NCBI GenBank assembly: GCA_043766985.1
Contig: JAYUHM010000234.1
Coordinates: 1 to 64,000 of the forward strand
Length of the DNA: 64,000 bases
Source of the DNA: JAAFIP01 sp043766985
GTDB lineage: Bacteria; Pseudomonadota; Gammaproteobacteria; Burkholderiales; Burkholderiaceae_C
Reading direction: 5' to 3'
Shown piece by piece: positions 52,056-62,100 of the stretch. Within the stretch, counting starts at the first letter, position 1, and every line of letters begins with the position of its first letter. Made by a program: the position numbers and the translations under genes. Under the pieces are notes generated by a model. The model did not search any database. It had not been told where the DNA came from and saw only the letters and a program-made list of their open reading frames with translations.

Positions 52056-53861
52056 CTAGGGGAGCTTGAACACATGGACAGCACCACCCTTCGCGGTGAA
52101 CTTTGGTAGATCTGCGGTCACGCCAGGAATGCCGAATGCTGCGTAGGGATCGTCTACATCAAGGTTTCCGGACACTACAGCACCCAGCAGGCCGCCGACA
52201 CCCGAGTAAACGGCCACACGCTGCTTGCCATCAGGGCCGGTGAAAGTTATCGGGCTGCCGATGATGCCCGATGGCAGCTGCGTTTGGAAAAGCACCTTGC
52301 CGCTCGTCGCATCCACCGCCTTCAGCCACCGGTCCAACGTGCCGTAGAACACCAGATTACCAGCCGTTGCGAGGACGCCGCTGTACAGTGGGAAGCGCTC
52401 TGGGATGCTCCAAATTTTTGTACCCTTCACGGCATCCCAGGCGATGAGCTCGCCACGAACGCCGCTGGGCCCCGTCTTCATCGTTGTGCTGGCCCCAACA
52501 TAGGGCGTGCCCTGGATGTAGTTGACTTTCAGCGGCTCGGTGTCGGCACATACGTCCATGCTGGGAATGTAGAACAGGCCCGTGGAAGGCGAGAAAGCAG
52601 CAGGTTCAATATCTTTGCCTCCCGGAGGTGCGGGGCAGATGTCCTTGGTGACCTCGCCCTCACGGGGGATCTTGGCCGGGTTTAAAACCGGCGATCCACT
52701 CACCAAGTCGATGCGATCAGCCCAGTTCACCGGAACGAATGGTTTGGCTACCAACACCTCACCTGTTCTGCGGTCCATCGTGTAGGCAAACCCGTTCTTG
52801 TTGAAATGCACGATAAGCTGACGTACCGCGCCATTGAATGGCAGGTCGACCACGATGTTCTCGTTGACGGTGTCGTAGTCCCATGCGTCGTGAGGTGTCA
52901 TCTGGTACGCCCAGACGGCTTGGCCCGTATCGGGATTGCGCGCAAAGATGGTCGATGACCATTTGTTGTCACCGGGCCGGATGTCCGGGTTCCAGGGAGC
53001 GGGGTTGGATGTACCTTCAAACAGCAGGTTGAGCTGAGGATCGTAAGTTAACCATCCCCAGCGCGTGCCGCCCCCTTGCGTCCACAATGTGCCGGGCCAT
53101 GTCGTCTGGCCCAGATTGGTTCCCCTATCCTTGGCGTAGAAAGGGTGGAAGCCGTTGCCGATCAACACGTCGGCATCCGGGCCGGTACCCCAGGCGCGCC
53201 ATACCTCGCGCCCCGTGTCAACGTTCAATGCGGCAAGCCAACCACGCACGCCCAGTTCGGCGCCGCTGTTGCCAACGAACACTTTGTCGCCGACCACGAG
53301 CGGAGCCATCACCATGGTCTGCCCCGAGCGCGGGTCTCCCAGATTGGTTCGCCACACTTGGCGCCCGGTTGCCGCATCGACGGCAACGGTTGTGTTGTTA
53401 AGCGCGTTGTAGATAATCTTGCCGTTGGCAAAGACGGCACCGCGGTTGACGATATCGCAGCACGCTTGGCCTATCGCGAACTGGTTTGGTGCGGGACTGA
53501 AGACCCAGCGGGTCTGGCCGGGGCGGGTCAGGTCCAGTGCGAACAGCCTGTTGGGAAACGGACCCACGACATACATGGTGTTCCCCACCACCAGGGGCGC
53601 GCCTTGATGCCCCGCCCTGACACCCGTGGTGAACTGGAACTCGTGGGTGATGCCAGCGACATTGCTGGCGTTGATCTGCGAGAGCGAACTGAAACGCGTA
53701 CCTTGGGCAGTTCCCGCGGGCGTTGTCCATTCGGCGCCTGCGGCCTGCGCCCATGCGGGGCCGTGCGGCACTAAGCTGGCCGCGAGCAGCAGCATGGGGC
53801 CGAGAAGTCTTGCACTGCGAAGACTGGAAAGCAGTTTGAGCGTGATCACATGAGCCTCCAT
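52056..53861 (-). CDS. xoxF: PQQ alcohol dehydrogenase, lanthanide (XoxF) type
   Basis: About 601 residues with a signal peptide ending near GPAWAQ. It is an eight-bladed propeller with tryptophan docking repeats. The vicinal Cys pair is seen (C134-C135 in QACCD). The active-site motif is WDYD (D328, D330): the second Asp is the added ligand of lanthanide enzymes, where calcium enzymes have Ala or Ser. ELGVRGWLAALN also fits XoxF. It oxidises methanol or other alcohols in the periplasm. The start is uncertain (53861, 53873 or GTG 53849). No methanol assimilation or PQQ synthesis genes are in the window. Confidence 0.88.
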   Translation of the reverse strand: MEAHVITLKLLSSLRSARLLGPMLLLAASLVPHGPAWAQAAGAEWTTPAGTAQGTRFSSLSQINASNVAGITHEFQFTTGVRAGHQGAPLVVGNTMYVVGPFPNRLFALDLTRPGQTRWVFSPAPNQFAIGQACCDIVNRGAVFANGKIIYNALNNTTVAVDAATGRQVWRTNLGDPRSGQTMVMAPLVVGDKVFVGNSGAELGVRGWLAALNVDTGREVWRAWGTGPDADVLIGNGFHPFYAKDRGTNLGQTTWPGTLWTQGGGTRWGWLTYDPQLNLLFEGTSNPAPWNPDIRPGDNKWSSTIFARNPDTGQAVWAYQMTPHDAWDYDTVNENIVVDLPFNGAVRQLIVHFNKNGFAYTMDRRTGEVLVAKPFVPVNWADRIDLVSGSPVLNPAKIPREGEVTKDICPAPPGGKDIEPAAFSPSTGLFYIPSMDVCADTEPLKVNYIQGTPYVGASTTMKTGPSGVRGELIAWDAVKGTKIWSIPERFPLYSGVLATAGNLVFYGTLDRWLKAVDATSGKVLFQTQLPSGIIGSPITFTGPDGKQRVAVYSGVGGLLGAVVSGNLDVDDPYAAFGIPGVTADLPKFTAKGGAVHVFKLP

Positions 53862-54034
53862 AAAAAACCTCATGCTGCGCCGCTGGCTTCCTGGGGTATG
53901 TGCAGTAACCCACATAATCTGGTAACAGTTTGCAAAGAAAAGGAGTGCAAAGAAAGGGAGTGCAAAGACAACTGGGGCGGACTTAATCAAACGAAAGAAA
54001 GTAGCGTCAATCTTGCTAGGCGGGCGTAATTTTT

Positions 54035-54080
54035 ACTACGAATTAAATAGCTGCTTGTGTAATATTCCATAGGCTCTTCA
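54035..54080 (+). repeat. Dispersed repeat copy, intergenic
   Basis: CTACGAATTAAATAGCTGCT then TGTGTAATATTCCATAGGCT. Between xoxF and the AAA-M41 gene. Confidence 0.75.
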
Positions 54081-54146
54081 AACGATTTTTCTTAACTGAG
54101 TGCACTCAGTCATTTCATAGTTACGCAGTCAACTGCCCGACGGGTA

Positions 54147-56138
54147 CTAGACTGTATGCGGCAAAAAAGCAGGCATCGCGCGCAGGCGCTGCATCAGGCC
54201 ATGCTGCAGCGCAAACACCGTCAATTGTTCGGCGTAGGGCACCAGCATCTGGTCGTCTTGCGCCAGGGGCACGCCTAGCAGCTGGGCCATTTGCTCTTTG
54301 GCAATCTGGCCGTGAGCCAGCAGTGCGTCGGTGATGTGCAGCAGCAAGCCGGCATCGGCTTTGAGCAAGGCCTGCGCACGCGCGTACTGCTGCACCAGCA
54401 AGGCCTCGATTTCGGCATTGGAGGGGACGACATTGGTGTTGATGTCTCCCTCGGTTTCATGCGTTACATCGGTGCGGCTCAGGCGGCTGCCAAAACCGTA
54501 GTAGCGCACATAGCGCGCGGCCAGGGCGGTGGCGCTTTTAAAGTCGCTCTCGCTGCCGGTCGTGCAGGCCCCTTCGTTAAACACCAAGGCTTCGGCGGCG
54601 CGGCCCGCCAGGCTCACGCACATGCGGTCCAGGCAGTTTTGCTGCGACATGGTCTTCATGCGCACGTAGCTGTTGTAGCCGCCCTCAAACGAGGCCACGT
54701 TGATCTTTACCTCTTGCGGCGCGTGCCCAAACAAGCGGCCATACACCAGGCCATGGCCGGCTTCGTGCACCGCCAGCAGAGCCCGAAAGTCCGGGCTTGC
54801 GCGCTGCTTGAGCTGGTTCAGATCCAGCGGCACAGGGTAGGCCGTGCTGTGCGGGCCGCAGCGCACATGCAAGTGCTGGGTGTTAATGTCCAGCGACACC
54901 TGCAGCGTAGAGCCCGCCTCGATGCCGTGCTCCAGTGCCCATAGCACGGCGTTGACCAGGGGCGCGCTCAAAATGGCGTGTACCGACGAGAACAGCGGGC
55001 GCGTGCCTTGGGCCGGGAAGACGGCGTTGGCATAAATGCCCGCATAGACCGACTCATCCAACGCAAAGCTCAGGCCGGAGCTGGCCTGCACTTCATGCAC
55101 ATACTTGCCGCAGGCGCTGCGGATCAAGCGCTCATACGTCGCTTGGTTGAGCGAGGGGTAAATCACATGGTTGTTGCCCATGCGCGCTACCTGCTCAGGT
55201 TTGAAGCGCTCGGCCAGGGCTTTTTTGACGTCAATCACCGACAGCTTTTTCGTCATGGCGTGAAAGATATCGGCATCGGTGTCGCAGTCTTCCACCCGGC
55301 TGGCCATGCCTTGGTACATTTCGTCCAGGTTGCCCGAGACGATGATCAGCAAACGGCTGTAGTCTGTCTCCCAGGCCTCGCTGGAGGCTTTGAAGGTCAG
55401 CATGCGCTCTTGCAGTTGCTCGGCGCTCCAAGCCATCACTTCTTGCAACGGCTCTTTGAGCTTGAGGCTGTGCTTGAACTCTTGCGCCTGGTAGGGCGAG
55501 AGGTTGAATTTGAGTTTTTTGCTTGCCCCGCCTTCTTTGGAGGAATCGTCTTTGTCTTCACGCTCATCGTCGTAGAGCGACATCGCCAAGGACGACTCCA
55601 GTTCTTGCAGGAACGACAGCGAGGGCGGCAAACGCCCGTCGGACAGCAACTGCCAAACATCCTGGTAGCGCTTGACCGGCGCGTCTTTGCCTTGCTCGCT
55701 CACCGTGCGAAAGCGCTGGAATTCGTCCAGTACCAGCATGCCGGGCTCGCCTTCTTGCACACCAGACTCGCTCAGCATCGCGCTGATCGAGTCGGCACTG
55801 CGCCTGCTGCTGCCGTTGCTAAAGCCGTCCATTTGCACTTCAACAAAGCGGTCATAAAACCCCAGCTTGTGTGCCAGGCTGCGGGTGAGCTGCGTTTTAC
55901 CGGTGCCGGTCAGGCCCCACAGGCACACAATCACCGGGCGGTGAATGATGTGCGGCAGCACATACCAGGCGCGGATAGATTCGATCACGCGGTCAATGAT
56001 CTCGTCAATACCAAACAGCTCGGTTTTCAGCTCGGCTGCCACGCTGGCCAGGTGGGCGCTGCGCTGGCGCAGCAGCTCGGCTTGCACCATGGGCATAGCC
56101 ATAGAGGTCGTATTCAAATCGTTCTTCATGCTAATCAT
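54147..56138 (-). CDS. AAA+ ATPase fused to FtsH-type M41 peptidase, soluble
   Basis: A 663-residue protein. The AAA+ domain carries Walker A GLTGTGKT (75-82) and Walker B MLVLDEF (134-140), and the SRRSAD region (about 111-116). The C-terminal M41 peptidase has HEAGH (458-462) and the third zinc ligand in GSESDFKSATALA (about 535). Unlike FtsH it has no membrane segment. The AAA part also lacks the FtsH second region of homology that I would expect. It starts inside the end of the small gene at 56131 (8-base overlap). Function unknown; a proteolytic machine. This is an unusual fusion. Confidence 0.88.
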   Translation of the reverse strand: MISMKNDLNTTSMAMPMVQAELLRQRSAHLASVAAELKTELFGIDEIIDRVIESIRAWYVLPHIIHRPVIVCLWGLTGTGKTQLTRSLAHKLGFYDRFVEVQMDGFSNGSSRRSADSISAMLSESGVQEGEPGMLVLDEFQRFRTVSEQGKDAPVKRYQDVWQLLSDGRLPPSLSFLQELESSLAMSLYDDEREDKDDSSKEGGASKKLKFNLSPYQAQEFKHSLKLKEPLQEVMAWSAEQLQERMLTFKASSEAWETDYSRLLIIVSGNLDEMYQGMASRVEDCDTDADIFHAMTKKLSVIDVKKALAERFKPEQVARMGNNHVIYPSLNQATYERLIRSACGKYVHEVQASSGLSFALDESVYAGIYANAVFPAQGTRPLFSSVHAILSAPLVNAVLWALEHGIEAGSTLQVSLDINTQHLHVRCGPHSTAYPVPLDLNQLKQRASPDFRALLAVHEAGHGLVYGRLFGHAPQEVKINVASFEGGYNSYVRMKTMSQQNCLDRMCVSLAGRAAEALVFNEGACTTGSESDFKSATALAARYVRYYGFGSRLSRTDVTHETEGDINTNVVPSNAEIEALLVQQYARAQALLKADAGLLLHITDALLAHGQIAKEQMAQLLGVPLAQDDQMLVPYAEQLTVFALQHGLMQRLRAMPAFLPHTV

Positions 56139-56373
56139 TCAAAGTGTTCACGGCCTTTTGTAGGGCCATGTGTTCAGCGCGGCGTTGTGCGCCGCGTGAG
56201 CGAATATGCTTGCCCGCGCCAGAGGTGATGGCGCGGTGGGCGAGGGCCTGCACCACGCGGTTGCGCGGGGCAGACAGTTGCAAAGTCAAGGTCAAGGCCA
56301 GCGGCTGTTTGATACTGCGCAGGTGCTTTACTTTGCCTTGCGCAAAGTCACGGGAAAATAGTTTGGCACTCAT
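56131..56373 (-). CDS. Small basic protein before AAA-M41 gene
   Basis: An 80-residue strongly basic protein (many Arg, Lys, His) with no recognised family. Its end overlaps the AAA-M41 gene, so translation is coupled. A role as adaptor or nucleic-acid-binding partner is inference. Its upstream leader has two strong hairpins (56469-56498 and 56554-56603). Confidence 0.65.
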   Translation of the reverse strand: MSAKLFSRDFAQGKVKHLRSIKQPLALTLTLQLSAPRNRVVQALAHRAITSGAGKHIRSRGAQRRAEHMALQKAVNTLND

Positions 56374-56468
56374 GGTGCACGCTCCAGATACAAAAACCTC
56401 AGCAAAGTAAAACAGTCTGGGGCTTGTGGAGCGTGCGTCTCAATAGAACGCGCAGCACCTTGCCGCAA

Positions 56469-56498
56469 AGCTGGTGTGGTGTGGCACCACATCCAGCT
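56469..56498 (-). other. Hairpin 1 in the leader of the AAA-M41 operon
   Basis: AGCTGG and TGTGGTG pair with CACCACA and CCAGCT around a 3-base loop, with one bulged T. This is a 13-bp stem. On the message strand it lies about 100 bases before the small basic gene. No T-run. Confidence 0.6.
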
Positions 56499-56553
56499 GG
56501 GGGGCAGTGGAGGGTGCGTCAGGTGTGAGTGAAACAAGTCATGGGTTTAATGT

Positions 56554-56603
56554 GCTTTAAGGGTTGGCTGCACAAGGATATTCGTTGTGCAGCGGCTTAA
56601 AGC
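56554..56603 (-). other. Hairpin 2 in the leader of the AAA-M41 operon
   Basis: Outer arms GCTTTAAG / CTTAAAGC and inner arms GCTGCACAA / TTGTGCAGC form a two-part stem with a small asymmetric internal loop and a 9-base loop. All four arms pair perfectly. It may be a regulatory RNA structure or an operator. Confidence 0.6.
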
Positions 56604-56931
56604 AGGAAAAGGATTGTGCTGAAGCGCACTCGGTTTGACAAGTATTTTGCGCAGCTTTTTTTCATGGCGTTGTAAAAAAACAATCACAGCAGTGCCTCAC
56701 TGATGGGGCGACTGCGGATGCAACCGGAAGTGCCTGAGCCGACCTGTTGCCTGCGAGACCAGGGCAGGGCTGGCGCATTCAGCTACGCGGCTGTCCCCCG
56801 TGGTGGCTTATGGCCGCCGACTCCTTGTATGCCGCTACGCTGAATGCAGCATCGGCCAGCTCTTGCTGCCATGGCGAGTGCTCCACCGTCGCGCGCCTGC
56901 CCTATTTGCCGCCGTGGCGCTTGGAATGTGA

Positions 56932-57016
56932 GCTATTGGGGTCAGATCAAAATTCAGGAAAGCAATGCCCCCGAAGCGCGCAACCTCGAACGAAATTTTG
57001 CTCTGACCCCAATAGC
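56932..57016. mobile_element. MITE-like element with 23-bp inverted repeats
   Basis: Left arm GCTATTGGGGTCAGATCAAA + ATT (56932-56954) and right arm (56994-57016) are inverted copies differing at one of 23 positions. The 39 bases between have no frame. The GGGGTCAGA core resembles sequences that I recall beside REP-associated (Y1) transposases; no transposase is present here. Confidence 0.65.
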
Positions 57017-57175
57017 GGACTATCCGGCGACTACTGCTTCTACGCATGCATTCAGGCGGTAGCCCAATAAAATACTGCGTAAGCAGCTCCTAAATAAGTA
57101 GTGAATAAATCGCACCACGGATACCATAAACTATCCCCACAACGCAACCGCACCAAGCCCCAACACAGCCCCACC

Positions 57176-58264
57176 ATGAGTTACGTCATCCACATCTGGC
57201 AAACCCCCATCCCCACCAGCGTGCTGCAAGCCGACAAAATTTGCGACCGCCTGCAAGACAAAGAGGGGCGGCAAAACCCCAAGTTCATCGAACTGGCCAA
57301 ACGGCTGAGCCAGCGCTATCCCTGTCGCGGCCAAATGACCGGGGACGAAGACGATGAAGAAGGCGTATGGTTGGATGAGCCCTTAGACGGCATCAGCCCC
57401 AGCCCAGTGCTTGCCCTGGGTATACGCAGCGACTATGTGATAGAGGTGATGCCCTTCGTTGCCGTGACCGCCAATGCACTGGGGCTGACCGTGTATGACA
57501 CCCAAGTAGGCGAATGTTACTTACCCAGTGGCCAAGTGCTGACCATGCCAGGACAGGCATCAGTGGGCTTGCAGGAGGAGGTAGACCCTGAGCTCATTTA
57601 TTCTTCTGACCAGATTATCAAAATAGCCGCTGAGCACAGTATTGAGTTCTATAAAAAATACGGGTACAAGTATTCTCGTAAAGGCAATTGCTTTGTGAAA
57701 AAGCACGATGGTTTTTATCATTCAATTACATTGCAGGGCGGGGGGGGCGTTGCTGCAAGCCACACCATCTGCATTACAAAAGGATTGCACCTTGTTTCGC
57801 ACATAGCAAATCTAAGCTATGTAAAACCTGAGCCTGCGCAGGTGATTGAGCTACGTTATGATCAGGACAATTATCCAAAAACATGGCCCAAAGTGAATTG
57901 CCCTTACCGAGCTGAGCGGGGTGATATTGCGGTGCGTTCAGTGTCTGAAGTTAGGTCTGCCATGGATAAAATAATGGTTTATGAAGAGCAAACCTTCATG
58001 CCTCTCATGAGTGAAATTCAAACGCTTGAAAGTGTTCATAAGTTTCTGCACAATCCTGCCTTTAAGATATTGTCGAATTCAAGGGTGGTAAACTATTATG
58101 GGCAATTGCTGATTGCTTATTTGGTAAAACCAGACAATTTGGATGCACTCATTGTCAAAATTCGAGCTTCAATTTCGAAAGACGAAATGCCACAAATGGC
58201 TCTTTCATTTTTCGACAAAACAGTAGAATTGATCAAACTTGAACTTGCGTCTGCATCGGTCTAG
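57176..58264 (+). CDS. Unknown protein of mixed composition (possible immunity-like)
   Basis: A 362-residue protein. The first 135 residues (GC-rich codons) start MSYVIHIWQTPIPTSVLQAD and include the acidic GDEDDEEGVW. The rest (from about 57590) is clearly AT-rich, with YKKYGYKYSRKGNCFVKKHDGFYHSITLQ in pieces and a predicted mixed fold that reminds me of DUF4304-type proteins. The gene seems joined from two sources. A polymorphic-toxin immunity role is possible but not shown. ATG 57176 chosen; an upstream frame reaches 57101. Confidence 0.65.
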   Translation: MSYVIHIWQTPIPTSVLQADKICDRLQDKEGRQNPKFIELAKRLSQRYPCRGQMTGDEDDEEGVWLDEPLDGISPSPVLALGIRSDYVIEVMPFVAVTANALGLTVYDTQVGECYLPSGQVLTMPGQASVGLQEEVDPELIYSSDQIIKIAAEHSIEFYKKYGYKYSRKGNCFVKKHDGFYHSITLQGGGGVAASHTICITKGLHLVSHIANLSYVKPEPAQVIELRYDQDNYPKTWPKVNCPYRAERGDIAVRSVSEVRSAMDKIMVYEEQTFMPLMSEIQTLESVHKFLHNPAFKILSNSRVVNYYGQLLIAYLVKPDNLDALIVKIRASISKDEMPQMALSFFDKTVELIKLELASASV

Positions 58265-58545
58265 GTAAAGACCGAACGGTAACTATGCTTACTCTAAAGG
58301 CAACCACTCCCCATTTAGTCGGTGACAAGGTCTCCGTCAGCAAATGCTCGCCCTTGGGTGTGATGCGCCTGACCAACTGCTTGAGCTCTACAATGCCTTG
58401 CAGCGATTTGGCATCACAAAACGCAAGCACATCCCGCGCTGGCAGTGCCACGATGGCTCCGTTAGGTGAGTGCGGTGTCTGGTCGCAGAAGGGTATGACG
58501 AGCAGGAGCTTGCCCGGGTCGTTTTACTTCTGCACAATAGGGCTT
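58265..58545. other. Gap before Uma2 gene, with possible gene remnant
   Basis: On the minus strand a 72-codon frame (58233-58451) has a protein-like sequence (LPARDVLAFCDAKSLQGIVELKQLV) but no start context or partner. It may be a leftover of an older gene. Nothing else was seen. Confidence 0.35.
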
Positions 58546-59118
58546 ATGACAAACGCGCCTCAAAATACCACTCCGGGCGATTACCTCGTGTGGGAAAACG
58601 AGCAAGCCGAGCGGCATGAATTTTACCGTGGCGAGGTTTTTGCCATGACGGGGGCGCGGCGGGCGCACGGCGAGGTGGTTGGCAATGTGTTTGCCGCCCT
58701 CAAGCGGCAGCTCAAAGGGACACCATGCCGGGTGTATTTGGAGGGCATGAAGGTGCGTGTGGCCGACGACGCTATTTTTTACCCGGACGTGTTTGTGACC
58801 TGCGATGCCCAAGACTTGCGCACCGAGATGATTTTCACTGCACCCACCCTTGTGGTGGAAGTGCTTTCACCGTCCACTGCCGGGTTCGACCAAGGCTTGA
58901 AGTTCACGCAATACCGCCGTATTGCCAGTCTGAAAGAGTACGTGTTGGTATCTCCAGATGGGCAGCGTGTTGAGGTGTATCGGCGCAATGCAGAGGGTTT
59001 GTTTGTGCTGCATGACTACACCGCCGGGCCCAGTTTGCTGCTGGCCAGCGTGGAGGCCGAGATTTCCCTACAAGACCTTTTTGAGGGAGTTGATCCGGAT
59101 CGACGGTCAGCGTCCTAA
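58546..59118 (+). CDS. Uma2 family endonuclease-like protein (DUF820)
   Basis: A 190-residue protein starting MTNAPQNTTPGDYLVWE. It has EFYRGEVFAMTGARRAHGEV, IFYPDVFVTCD and LVVEVLSPSTAGFDQGLK, with the Asp, Glu and Lys of the PD-(D/E)XK nuclease fold. Members are abundant in accessory regions and of unclear role. ATG 58546 is used; the longer frame to 58285 has no ribosome site. Confidence 0.88.
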   Translation: MTNAPQNTTPGDYLVWENEQAERHEFYRGEVFAMTGARRAHGEVVGNVFAALKRQLKGTPCRVYLEGMKVRVADDAIFYPDVFVTCDAQDLRTEMIFTAPTLVVEVLSPSTAGFDQGLKFTQYRRIASLKEYVLVSPDGQRVEVYRRNAEGLFVLHDYTAGPSLLLASVEAEISLQDLFEGVDPDRRSAS

Positions 59119-59188
59119 TTCAAGAACCTTGGGGCGTGTCCAAATAGGACACGGCGATTAGCGATAATCACGGGTTGCCCCACGCCCC

Positions 59189-62100
59189 ATGCTAGACATT
59201 ACCTTCCCCGAATCCCTGCCCGTATCCGCTCGCCGTGACGAGATTGCCACCGCTATCCGAGACCACCAAGTGGTGATTGTGTGTGGCGAGACGGGGTCGG
59301 GCAAGACCACACAGTTGCCCAAGATTGCTTTGGCTTTAGGCCGCGGCAAATTGAATTACCCGCCTGGAAGGGGCAAGCTGATTGGCCACACCCAGCCGCG
59401 CCGCATTGCTGCTACCTCGGTGGCCAAGCGGATTGCGGAGGAACTGAAGACACCGCTGGGCGATGTGGTGGGCTACAAGGTGCGCTTCCAGGACCGGCTC
59501 TCGCGGGACGCGTCTGTCAAGCTGATGACCGACGGTATTTTGCTGGCCGAGACGCAGGGCGACCCGGATTTGAAGGCGTACGACACGCTGATCATTGACG
59601 AGGCGCATGAGCGGTCTTTGAACATTGACTTTCTGCTAGGGTATTTGAAGCAGTTGTTGCCGCGCAGGCCAGACCTCAAAATCATCGTGACCTCGGCCAC
59701 CATTGATGCGGATCGGTTTGCCCGGCATTTTGAATCCAGGAATGGCCCGGCTCCGGTCATCATGGTCAGTGGCCGCATGTTCCCGGTGGAGCAGCGCTAC
59801 AGGCCGTTTGAAGAATCGCGTGACTACGATTTGAACTGTGCGATAGCCGACGCAACCGATGAGCTGTGGATGGGCGGCGGTGGCGGCGACATCCTGGTCT
59901 TTCTCCCCGGCGAGCGCGAAATCCGTGAGGCAGCCGACCATTTGCGCAAGCACCTGGCGCACCAGCCATTGCACCGCAATGCGGATGTGATCCCGCTGTT
60001 TGCGCGGCTTAGTCAGCAAGAGCAAGACCGCGTGTTCGAAGTGGGCAACGGCAAACGTATCGTGCTGTCTACCAATGTGGCCGAAACTTCGCTCACGGTG
60101 CCGGGTATCCGCTACGTGATTGACGCAGGCACAGCGCGCGTGAAGCGCTATAGTTTCAGGAATAAAGTAGAGCAGCTGCTGGTCGAGCCAATTGCGCAGG
60201 CGGCCGCTAACCAGCGCTCGGGCCGGTGCGGGCGGGTGGCGGATGGTATTTGCATTCGCCTGTATGAGCAGAAAGACTTTGACGCACGGCCTAAATTTAC
60301 CGACCCGGAGATTCTGCGTTCATCGCTAGCCGGCGTGATCTTGCGCATGAAGGCGCTGCGCCTGGGCCATGTGGAAGACTTCCCCTTTATCGAGCCCCCG
60401 CAGCGCCGCGCCATTGCCGATGGCTATGACCTGCTGCAAGAGCTGGGCGCGGTGGACGAGTACAACGAGCTGACCGCCCTGGGCGCGGAGCTATCGCGCC
60501 TGCCGCTAGACCCGCGGGTGGGCCGCATGATCATCGAGGCACGCAGCCGCAATGCGCTGGACGAGGTGCTGATCATCGCCAGCGCGCTGAGCGTGCAAGA
60601 TGTGCGCGACCGCCCGATGGAGGCGCAGCAGCAGGCCGATGAAGCGCACAAGAAGTTTGACGATGAGAAGAGTGAATTTACCGGCTACCTGAAGCTGTGG
60701 AAATGGATCAACGCAGCGCGGGGTGGCGACGGCAAAGAGCACAAACTCAGCAACCGCCAATACGAACAACTCCTACGCCAAAACTTCGTCAATATCCGCC
60801 GCGTGCGCGAATGGCGCGATATTTATTCGCAGTTGCACACCGTCGTCACCGAACACAAATGGCAGCTCAATTCTCAGCCTGCGAGTTACGAGCAACTGCA
60901 CCTGTCCATGCTGGCAGGCCTGCTGGGCAACATCGGCTGGAAGCTGGAAGACGAAGACGTGTATCTGGGCGCGCGGGCGATCAAGTTTTACCGCCATCCG
61001 GGGGCGAATCTGAGCAAAAAGCCGGGCCGCTGGATTGTGGCGGCTGAGCTGGTGGATACGTCGCGCCTCTTTGGAAGGGGCATCGCCGCGATAGAGCCGC
61101 AGTGGATTGAACAAGTAGCCGGCCACCTTTTAAAGAAGCAATTGCTCGACCCGCATTGGGAAAAGAAGAGCGCCGAGGTCATCGCGCTGGAGCGCGCCAC
61201 GCTGTACGGCATCGTCATCTACAGTGGCCGCCGCGTCAACTACAGCAAGGTAGACCCCGTGGCCGCGCGCGAGGTGTTTATCCGCGAAGCGCTGGTAGGC
61301 AACGAGTGGGAGACCAAGCTGCCCTTCCTGGCGCAGAACGAAAAACTGCTCAAACAGGTGGAAGACATCGAGCACAAATCGCGCCGCCAAGACGTGCTGG
61401 TAGATGACGAGCTGATCTTTGCCTACTACGACCAGCAGATTCCTGCCGTGGTGTGCAGTGGCTATCTGCTGGAGCAGTGGTACCGCGAGGAGAGCAAAAA
61501 GAACCCCAAGCTCTTGATGCTCACCCGCGAAGAGCTGATGCGCCACGAGGCCGCTGGCATTACCACCCAGGCCTTTCCCAAAGTGGTGCGTTTGGGCGGC
61601 GTAGACTGCCGCGCCACCTACCTGCACGAGCCGGGCGATGCCAAAGACGGCCTGACGGTGGAGGTGCCACTGTTTGCGCTGAACCAGGTTCATGATGAGC
61701 GCTGCGAATGGCTGGTGCCCGGCATGCTGCAAGGCAAAATTTTTGCGTTGATTAAAAGCCTGCACCAGAGGCCCCGCTCGCGCCTGGTGCCACTGCCCGA
61801 CAGCGCGGCGCGTTTCTACGCGGTGCTCAGTGAGCCAACGGCCTTTGGTGCCAGCGGTTTGGTAGATGCGCTGCTCAAGCTGTGCCGCGATGCCACTGCC
61901 GTAGACATCAAGCGCGGCGACTTCAAGCTGGACATGCTGCCGCCCCATTTGTTCATGAACTTCAGAGTGGTAGACGAGCATGGCCGCCAGATGGGCACGG
62001 GGCGCAACCTGGCCGCGCTCAAAGCCGAGCTGGGTGTGCAGGCGCGCGGTGCATTTGCATCGCTGGCGGCTCTGTCTAGTGCGGCCAGCAAAGTGCCTAA

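Larger units (their letters stand above)
56374..57175. other. Gap of 802 bases: structured leader and palindromic element
   Basis: No convincing gene. It holds the two hairpins at 56469 and 56554, and the 85-bp inverted repeat at 56932-57016. The stretch 56620-56930 shows nothing else that I recognise. Short frames here are probably not genes. Confidence 0.5.

Noticed and set aside
54978..56228. 416-codon plus-strand frame opposite the AAA-M41 gene
   Set aside because: The minus-strand gene carries Walker and HEAGH motifs; the plus frame is rich in His, Arg and Gln, as expected of an antisense shadow.
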